Assembly: GCF_030433685.1 (NCBI RefSeq)
Contig: NZ_JAROCF010000001.1
Span: forward strand, 1,426,001-1,490,000
Source: Leifsonia williamsii
GTDB taxonomy: Bacteria > Actinomycetota > Actinomycetes > Actinomycetales > Microbacteriaceae
Direction of reading: 5' to 3'
Length of the DNA: 64,000 bases
A program made the position numbers and the translations under genes. The notes beneath the pieces are model-generated. The model was not told where the DNA came from, did not search any database, and saw only the letters and a program-made list of their open reading frames with translations. Shown here piece by piece: positions 59,224-64,000 of this stretch (the first letter of the stretch is position 1; the number at the start of each line of letters is the position of its first letter).

Positions 59224-60198
59224 CTAGCCCTCCGCCACCTTCACGACGATCTTGCCGCGCGTGTGGCCGCCCTCGACGGCCCGGTGGGCGTCGGCGATGC
59301 GGTCGAGCGGGAAGATCTGGTCGACGTGCACGCGCACGTTGCCAGAGGCGAGCAGTCGCGCGATGACCGCGAGCGTGTTGCCGTCGGGCGCGACCTTGAA
59401 GTCGGTGCCGCGCATCCCCGCCGCCTCCACGTCGTCGGCGAAACCCGGCCAGCTCCCGGTGGGCACGTTGATGATGAGGCCGCCGGGACGCAGCACACGC
59501 AGCGAGCGGGTGCCGGTGTCGTCGTGCACGTTGCCGACGAGGTCGATCACCACATCGACGTCGTGCACCACGTCCTCGAAGCGCGTCGTCGTGTAGTCGA
59601 TGACCTCCGCGGCCCCGAGAGACCGCAGCCATGAGACGTTCGCGCCGGACCCGGTGGCGATCACGTGCGCGCCGAAGTACGACGCGAACTGCACGGCGAA
59701 GTGCCCGACCCCTCCACCTCCGGCGTGGATCAGCATGCGCTGGCCCTCGTGGGCCTTCGCCACCTCCACCACCATGCCCCACGCCGTGAGCGCGGCGACC
59801 GGCGCGGCGGCGGCCTCGATGTGCGACAGGGTGGAGGGTTTGCGCACGACGCTCAGGCTCGGCACCGACACGTACTCGGCGTAGCTGCCGCCGAACCGCG
59901 GGACCATCACCATCCCGAACACCTCGTCGCCCGGCTTGATCGGATGCGAGCTGTACGGAGACTCCACGACGACACCGCTGAAGTCGTGGCCGAGCACCGC
60001 CGGGAAGTGATGGATGGCGCCGAACACGCCGCGGCCCGCTCGCGTCTTCGCGTCGATCGGGTTGACGCTCGAGGCGACGACCTTGATCAGGAACTCCGCG
60101 TTCACCTTGTCGGGGACGGGCGCCTCTCCCACGCGCAGCGCGTCGGGGTCGCCGGCGCCGTCGAGGAGGGCGGCCCGCATGGTGGTCGGCTTCGGCAT
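59224..60198 (-). CDS. NADP-dependent zinc-free alcohol dehydrogenase/quinone oxidoreductase
   Basis: 324-aa medium-chain dehydrogenase. N-terminal GroES-like domain (KVVASSVNPIDAKTRAG, AVLGHDFSGVVVE) and Rossmann fold with HAGGGGVGHFAVQFASYFGAHVIATG. Zinc ligands are absent, as in the quinone oxidoreductase group. GAGGGG precedes ATG 60198. Substrate unknown. The pseudogene at 41.4 kb derives from a similar family. Confidence 0.88.
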   Translation of the reverse strand: MPKPTTMRAALLDGAGDPDALRVGEAPVPDKVNAEFLIKVVASSVNPIDAKTRAGRGVFGAIHHFPAVLGHDFSGVVVESPYSSHPIKPGDEVFGMVMVPRFGGSYAEYVSVPSLSVVRKPSTLSHIEAAAAPVAALTAWGMVVEVAKAHEGQRMLIHAGGGGVGHFAVQFASYFGAHVIATGSGANVSWLRSLGAAEVIDYTTTRFEDVVHDVDVVIDLVGNVHDDTGTRSLRVLRPGGLIINVPTGSWPGFADDVEAAGMRGTDFKVAPDGNTLAVIARLLASGNVRVHVDQIFPLDRIADAHRAVEGGHTRGKIVVKVAEG

Positions 60199-60389
60199 CG
60201 ATCGTTCCCCTCGTCGTCGCAGGCCGCTCGTGTGCGGTCCCCCCAGTCAATCCTGGCAATGCTTCCCGGGTGTTACGCCGCGGCGACCGCGTGTGAACAG
60301 TCTGTTTCGCATACCCCCAGGACGTGTCCAGGAGGCCACCGGTTAGGATGCTTCGACCGTACGCCCCGAGCCGGTGAAGGAGCTGCCCC

Positions 60390-61184
60390 GTGCGCCGACT
60401 GCTGCTGATCGCGCGAGCGGCCTTCGCCTCCCCGTCTCTCGTGGGCGGTCGCCGGCGTCTGCTGCCCGCGCTGCTCGCGATCGGGACGGCGTGCGTGCTG
60501 GCCGGCCTCACCCTCATCTGGGCGGCGCGGCTGACCTTCGACCGGCCGGTGTACGTGAGCGAGATCGGGGCGCAGGGCGCGCCGACCGCGTCCGTCTTCG
60601 CGGTCGCGCTGCTGCTGATCGCGGCGGGCGGGTTCAGCATCGCCCTGGCGAGCGGGCACGTGCGCTCGTCGGTGCGCTGGCTCGACCGGTGGGCGCCTGC
60701 CGTCTCGCTCGGGTTCGCCGCCGTGTGCTTCGTGATCGCCTCGCAGGTGACGTGCACGGCGAACTGCCCGGTTCCGCTGGCCGACCCGCGCTCGACGGCG
60801 CAGGATCTGCTGCACACGGTGTCGGCGGTGCTCGGCTTCGCGGCGGCGTGCTTCGCGATGCTGCAGGTCGCCTTCGCGACGCGGCTGCCGCGGGTGGCGC
60901 GGCTCTCGCTGGTGAGCTGCGTCGCGGTGGCGGCCATCACGATCCTCGGCGGGATGCTCGCCATCGTGCACGTCGCCACCGACGTCGGGGCGTGGTTGGA
61001 GCTCGTCGGCACGACGGTCGCGATCCTGTGGATCGCGGTGTACTCGGTCGCGCTCGCCCGGGGGCCGGTGGGGGCCGTGCCCGTGGAGGCCCTACCGGTT
61101 GCCGCCGTGGAGCCCGGGCTCTCGCTGCCCGCGACGCCGGAGCCCCTGGCGGACGGTCCGGAGGCGGCGGAGGCCGTCGTCTAG
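60390..61184 (+). CDS. DUF998-type membrane protein
   Basis: 264 aa with six to seven hydrophobic segments. RPVYVSEIGAQGAPTASVFAVALLLIAAGG is typical of actinobacterial DUF998 proteins; two nearby Cys (CTANC) lie in an external loop. The C-terminus is Ala/Glu/Pro-rich. GTG 60390 follows GAAGGAG; TAGGAT at ~60346 may be its -10. Its stop overlaps the convergent nuclease stop. Function unknown. Confidence 0.78.
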   Translation: MRRLLLIARAAFASPSLVGGRRRLLPALLAIGTACVLAGLTLIWAARLTFDRPVYVSEIGAQGAPTASVFAVALLLIAAGGFSIALASGHVRSSVRWLDRWAPAVSLGFAAVCFVIASQVTCTANCPVPLADPRSTAQDLLHTVSAVLGFAAACFAMLQVAFATRLPRVARLSLVSCVAVAAITILGGMLAIVHVATDVGAWLELVGTTVAILWIAVYSVALARGPVGAVPVEALPVAAVEPGLSLPATPEPLADGPEAAEAVV

Positions 61185-61900
61185 AGCGGTCGCTGCGCCG
61201 GCGCCGCGGTGGCCTGGCGCAGCACCTCGATGAGGTCGGCGGCGAGAGACACCAGTTTGGCGATCTCCGCGTCGTCGCGGTCGACCCAGCGGCACTCCGG
61301 CTCCTCGTGCAGCGGCACGAAGCCGTCGTGCTGCTCCCACACGAACAGGGTGCGCTCGGCGCCGAGCACGTACTGCTGCCACCAGATCTGGCGGAGGTAC
61401 TGGCGCGGGATGCTGCGGAACGGCTTGTTGGTCGTCTTGATCTCGGCCAGCTCGATCCTCCCGCTCTCGCGGACGATCAGGCCGTCGGGCGTCGCCAGGT
61501 GCCGCCGGTCACGCTCGGCGTGAAAGAGGACGTCGGAGGGGTGGATGCCGTGCGTCGCGGCCACCCAGCCCGCGATCTCCGGCTCGCGCACCCGGCCGTG
61601 CTGGGTGAAGACGTTGCCGCTGAAGCCGGTGCCGTGGAGCTTGTCGTACGCGGCCGCCTTCAGGGACCGGGGCGACGACAGCTTGGCGACATCGGTCGCG
61701 GTGATGCCGCGGCTGCGCGCACGCAGCCAGCCGACGCGATCGCTGGAACGCGCGACGACGCGCGCCAGGTGGCCGGTGGCGCCGGGAACGGCCGGGACGA
61801 CCGGGACCGGAGCGGGAGCGGAGGGACGCGCCGGACCCAGGTCCGCCAGAACGCCCGGCCGGTAGAGGTCGGCGTTGCGAGGCGGAGCGAAGTCGAGCAC
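61181..61900 (-). CDS. YqaJ-like viral recombinase/exonuclease family protein
   Basis: 239 aa. GITATDVAKLSSP, QHGRVREPEIAGWVA, HLATPDGLIV and LAEIKTT give the H/E, D and ExK residues of the lambda-exonuclease/YqaJ nuclease fold. Many actinobacteria carry a chromosomal copy with no phage context, as here. GTG 61900 is 6 nt after CAGAAT (minus strand), so the long upstream open frame is not used. Probably 5'-3' DNA exonuclease in repair or recombination (inference). Confidence 0.82.
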   Translation of the reverse strand: MLDFAPPRNADLYRPGVLADLGPARPSAPAPVPVVPAVPGATGHLARVVARSSDRVGWLRARSRGITATDVAKLSSPRSLKAAAYDKLHGTGFSGNVFTQHGRVREPEIAGWVAATHGIHPSDVLFHAERDRRHLATPDGLIVRESGRIELAEIKTTNKPFRSIPRQYLRQIWWQQYVLGAERTLFVWEQHDGFVPLHEEPECRWVDRDDAEIAKLVSLAADLIEVLRQATAAPAQRPL

Positions 61901-61979
61901 CCGTCCATTCTGCCTCGCGACGCGGCGGCGCGCGTCATCCCACGCGCGCGTCACCCACGCGTGCCTCATCCCGCGCGGG

Positions 61980-63014
61980 TCACACGACGGCGGTGGCGCC
62001 CAGCTGGCGGCGTGCCTCGTCGAGCGTCTCCATGGTCGACACCACCTCGGCGAGCGGGTGCAGCGGGGACTCGGCGCGCCCCTCCGCGACATACCGGGCG
62101 AGCGCGGCGGCCTCGTACGACATCCCGTCCCGGTGCGGTCGCCCGTACGGATCGGTCCAGGCGAGGGGAGCGGAGCCGTCGGCGGGGTGGAGGCGCAGCC
62201 CGCTCGGGCCCCAGAACGGCGCTGCGAACTCGATGCGCGCCTCCGAGCCGCAGATCGTCGCAAGGCCCGGCGTCGCAGCGCGCAGCCCGGTGCTCAGCAG
62301 AGCCTGCGCGCCACCGGCGGTGCCGAGCAGGAGCGACGCCTGCTCGTCCACGCCGGTCGGTGCCAGGCTGCCGGTCGCGATGATGCTGGCCGGCGTGCCC
62401 AGGGCGAAGGAGGCGAACGACACGACGTACACGCCCAGGTCGAGCAGCGCTCCGCCCGCGAGCGCAGGGTTCCACAGTCTGCTCTCCGGGTCGTAGGCCG
62501 CGCTCCCGCCGAAGTCGGCTGTGACGACGCGGAGCTCGCCGAGCGCGCCGTCGTCGAGGAGCTGTCTCGCGATGTCCGTCTGCGGCAGGTAGCGCGTCCA
62601 CATCGCCTCCATGGCGAACACGCCGGCCCGGCGAGCCGCCTCGACGATGGCCCTCGCCTGCGCGGCGGTCGGCGCGATCGGCTTCTCGACGAGCACATGC
62701 TTGCCCGCCGCGATGGCGAGGAGCGCGTGCTCGAGGTGCTCGCTGTGCGGCGATGCGACGTAGACGACGTCGACCTCGGCGTCGGCGACGAGCTCCTCGT
62801 ACGACCCGTAGGCGCGCTCGACTCCGTGCGCTTCGGCGAAGACGCGCGCACGCTCCGCGGAGCGGGAGCCGCAGGCCACCACCCGCTGGCCGGTGTGCCG
62901 GTGCAGCGCGTCGGTGAAGTCGGCGGCGATGCCGCCCGGGCCCAGCACACCCCAGCGGAGTGCGGGGGCATCGGCGGGGTCGGGGTGGCGCGGGCTGGGG
63001 AGCGTGGAGGTCAT
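61980..63014 (-). CDS. Gfo/Idh/MocA family oxidoreductase
   Basis: 344 aa. N-terminal Rossmann fold RWGVLGPGGIAADFTDAL, then YVASPHSEHLEHALLAIAAGKHVLVEKPIAPT with the EKP motif (catalytic Lys), and GALLDLGVYVVSFA in the C-terminal domain. NAD(P)-dependent oxidation of a sugar or inositol. GAGAGGA precedes ATG. Third gene of a minus-strand sugar operon. Confidence 0.92.
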   Translation of the reverse strand: MTSTLPSPRHPDPADAPALRWGVLGPGGIAADFTDALHRHTGQRVVACGSRSAERARVFAEAHGVERAYGSYEELVADAEVDVVYVASPHSEHLEHALLAIAAGKHVLVEKPIAPTAAQARAIVEAARRAGVFAMEAMWTRYLPQTDIARQLLDDGALGELRVVTADFGGSAAYDPESRLWNPALAGGALLDLGVYVVSFASFALGTPASIIATGSLAPTGVDEQASLLLGTAGGAQALLSTGLRAATPGLATICGSEARIEFAAPFWGPSGLRLHPADGSAPLAWTDPYGRPHRDGMSYEAAALARYVAEGRAESPLHPLAEVVSTMETLDEARRQLGATAVV

Positions 63015-63025
63015 GCCTGATCCTC

Positions 63026-63775
63026 TCAGGCCGGCGACCCGGAGCCGACCGGCTGCGGGTTCGAGACCGCCGGCGCCTGCCGCGGGCCCGGCGATGGCGC
63101 GGCCCAGCGCACACCGTTGGCGAGCACCCGCCGCACCTGCGGGTGGAAGTACACCGGGTACTCCTGGTCGCCGGGGGAGAAGTAGAAGATCCGGCCGCGT
63201 CCGCGGGTGAAGGTCACGCCCGAGCGGAACACCTCTCCGCCGGTGAACGACGAGATGAAGACGAGGTCGTCGGGCGTCGGGATGTCGAAGAACTCGCCGT
63301 ACATCTCCTGCGCCTCGATCACGATCGGCTGCTCGACGCCCTCCGCGATCGGGTGGGTCGGGTTCACCGTCCAGACGAGCTCGCGCTCGCCGCCCTCGGG
63401 GTTGCGCCAGCGCAGCGAGCAGGTGGTGCCCAGCATCCGGATGAAGATCTTCGAGAAGTGGCCGGAGTGCAGCACGATGAGGCCCATCCCGCCGAGCACG
63501 TGCTGCCGCACCCGCTCCACGACCTCGTCGGAGACCTGGTCGTGTGCGATGTGGCCCCACCAGAGCAGCACGTCGGTGTCGGCGAGCACCTCCTCGCTGA
63601 GACCGTGCTCGGGGTCGGCCAGGGTCGCCGTGCGTGCGACGACATCGTCGCCGAGCACCTCCCGCAGGCCCTCGGCGATGGCGCCGTGGATGCCGTTCGG
63701 GTAGATCGCGGCGATGTCGGGCTGGGTGGTCTCGTGGACGCCTTCGTTCCACACGGTGACGCGCAGGGCGGTCAT
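63026..63775 (-). CDS. ThuA domain protein (trehalose utilisation)
   Basis: 249 aa, class I glutamine-amidotransferase-like fold without a catalytic Cys triad. [51 protein letters not shown] and [17 protein letters not shown] are ThuA hallmarks; ThuA/ThuB act in trehalose conversion to its 3-keto form in rhizobia. AAGGAG precedes ATG, which overlaps the upstream oxidoreductase stop (ATGA). Context with two Gfo/Idh/MocA enzymes supports 3-keto-sugar metabolism. Confidence 0.9.
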   Translation of the reverse strand: MTALRVTVWNEGVHETTQPDIAAIYPNGIHGAIAEGLREVLGDDVVARTATLADPEHGLSEEVLADTDVLLWWGHIAHDQVSDEVVERVRQHVLGGMGLIVLHSGHFSKIFIRMLGTTCSLRWRNPEGGERELVWTVNPTHPIAEGVEQPIVIEAQEMYGEFFDIPTPDDLVFISSFTGGEVFRSGVTFTRGRGRIFYFSPGDQEYPVYFHPQVRRVLANGVRWAAPSPGPRQAPAVSNPQPVGSGSPA

Positions 63776-64000
63776 GGTCGGGCTCCTTCGTCGGTCGTGG
63801 TGGGGAGGAACGCGGTGGCCGGGAGGGTGGCCGCCGGGGGCGTGGTCGTGGTCGTGCTCGTGCTCGGGCTCGCAGCCGTGCTCGCCGCCCCGGGTGCGCC
63901 GCCGGTGCCCGTGGTCGGCGGGTCGAGGCGGACCTCCGCGCCGATGCGGGCGGACTCGTACGCGGCGTCGATCACGCGGGCCCGGTCGAGCGCCAGCGAG
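63772..64000 (-). CDS. C-terminal end of a second Gfo/Idh/MocA-type oxidoreductase (partial)
   Basis: Only the last 75 codons are in the window; the gene continues past base 64000. The visible part begins [27 protein letters not shown], the usual last helix and strand of this oxidoreductase family, then a Thr/Pro/Ala-rich tail ending TTTDEGARP. Overlaps thuA (ATGA). An apparent start at 63975 is internal. Family call rests on a short segment. Confidence 0.6.
   Translation of the reverse strand, partial: SLALDRARVIDAAYESARIGAEVRLDPPTTGTGGAPGAASTAASPSTSTTTTTPPAATLPATAFLPTTTDEGARP

Overview
The window is chromosomal DNA of a high-GC actinobacterium, most likely a Microbacteriaceae member close to Leifsonia. 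The evidence is the strong GC third-position bias, many genes read from leaderless promoters (a TANNNT box 6-7 nt before the start codon), an actinobacterial NusG with a long acidic N-terminus, and the housekeeping order MaoC-like pair, murB, later tRNA-Trp, secE, nusG, rplK, rplA. There is no prophage, insertion sequence or CRISPR array. The species is an inference; a 16S or rpoB comparison is not possible from this window.

Layout. 0-5 kb: a small zinc-finger-like protein, then a TetR regulator divergent from an NCS1 permease, amidohydrolase and SDR, which together look like uptake and catabolism of an unidentified small amide or heterocycle. 5-14 kb: a secreted DUF2599 protein, small membrane proteins, a Nudix hydrolase, the Kup potassium transporter, a hemerythrin-like protein, a FUSC-type exporter and a polytopic membrane protein. 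14-22 kb: putrescine and GABA catabolism (putrescine oxidase; PucR regulator divergent from gabT-gabD), with an aldose epimerase and a VOC protein in between. This part includes a 640-bp gene-poor stretch full of hairpins and short repeats. 22-30 kb: PhzF plus a virginiamycin B lyase-like propeller, a hyaluronan-synthase-like glycosyltransferase with a 51-aa membrane partner, a fur-catalase operon and a Na+/H+ antiporter. 30-41 kb: TetR and a DHA2 efflux pump, a CPBP protease, a GIY-YIG-like protein, a ferric-reductase-like flavocytochrome next to ApbE, a GH15 enzyme, ManA, a squalene-cyclase-like toroid and PrsW.

41.4-43.9 kb is the most unusual part. It holds an alcohol dehydrogenase remnant, an AvrD-family gene divergent from a gamma-butyrolactone-receptor-type TetR gene, and a monocistronic 28-aa acidic peptide gene ending in CDSCQ, with its own promoter, operator palindrome and terminator. 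I read it as a possible lactone-signal synthase/receptor pair controlling a peptide; that link is inference.

43.9-57 kb: MaoC-like pair-murB, a low-complexity Q/G-rich membrane protein, a RecQ helicase fused to a phosphoribosyltransferase-like domain, a PspC-type protein divergent from a two-component system, tRNA-Trp, secE, nusG, rplK and rplA. 57-64 kb: a secreted S53 peptidase, GNAT, a zinc-free alcohol dehydrogenase, a DUF998-like protein, a YqaJ-type nuclease, and a minus-strand sugar operon of two Gfo/Idh/MocA oxidoreductases (one cut by the window end) around a ThuA protein.
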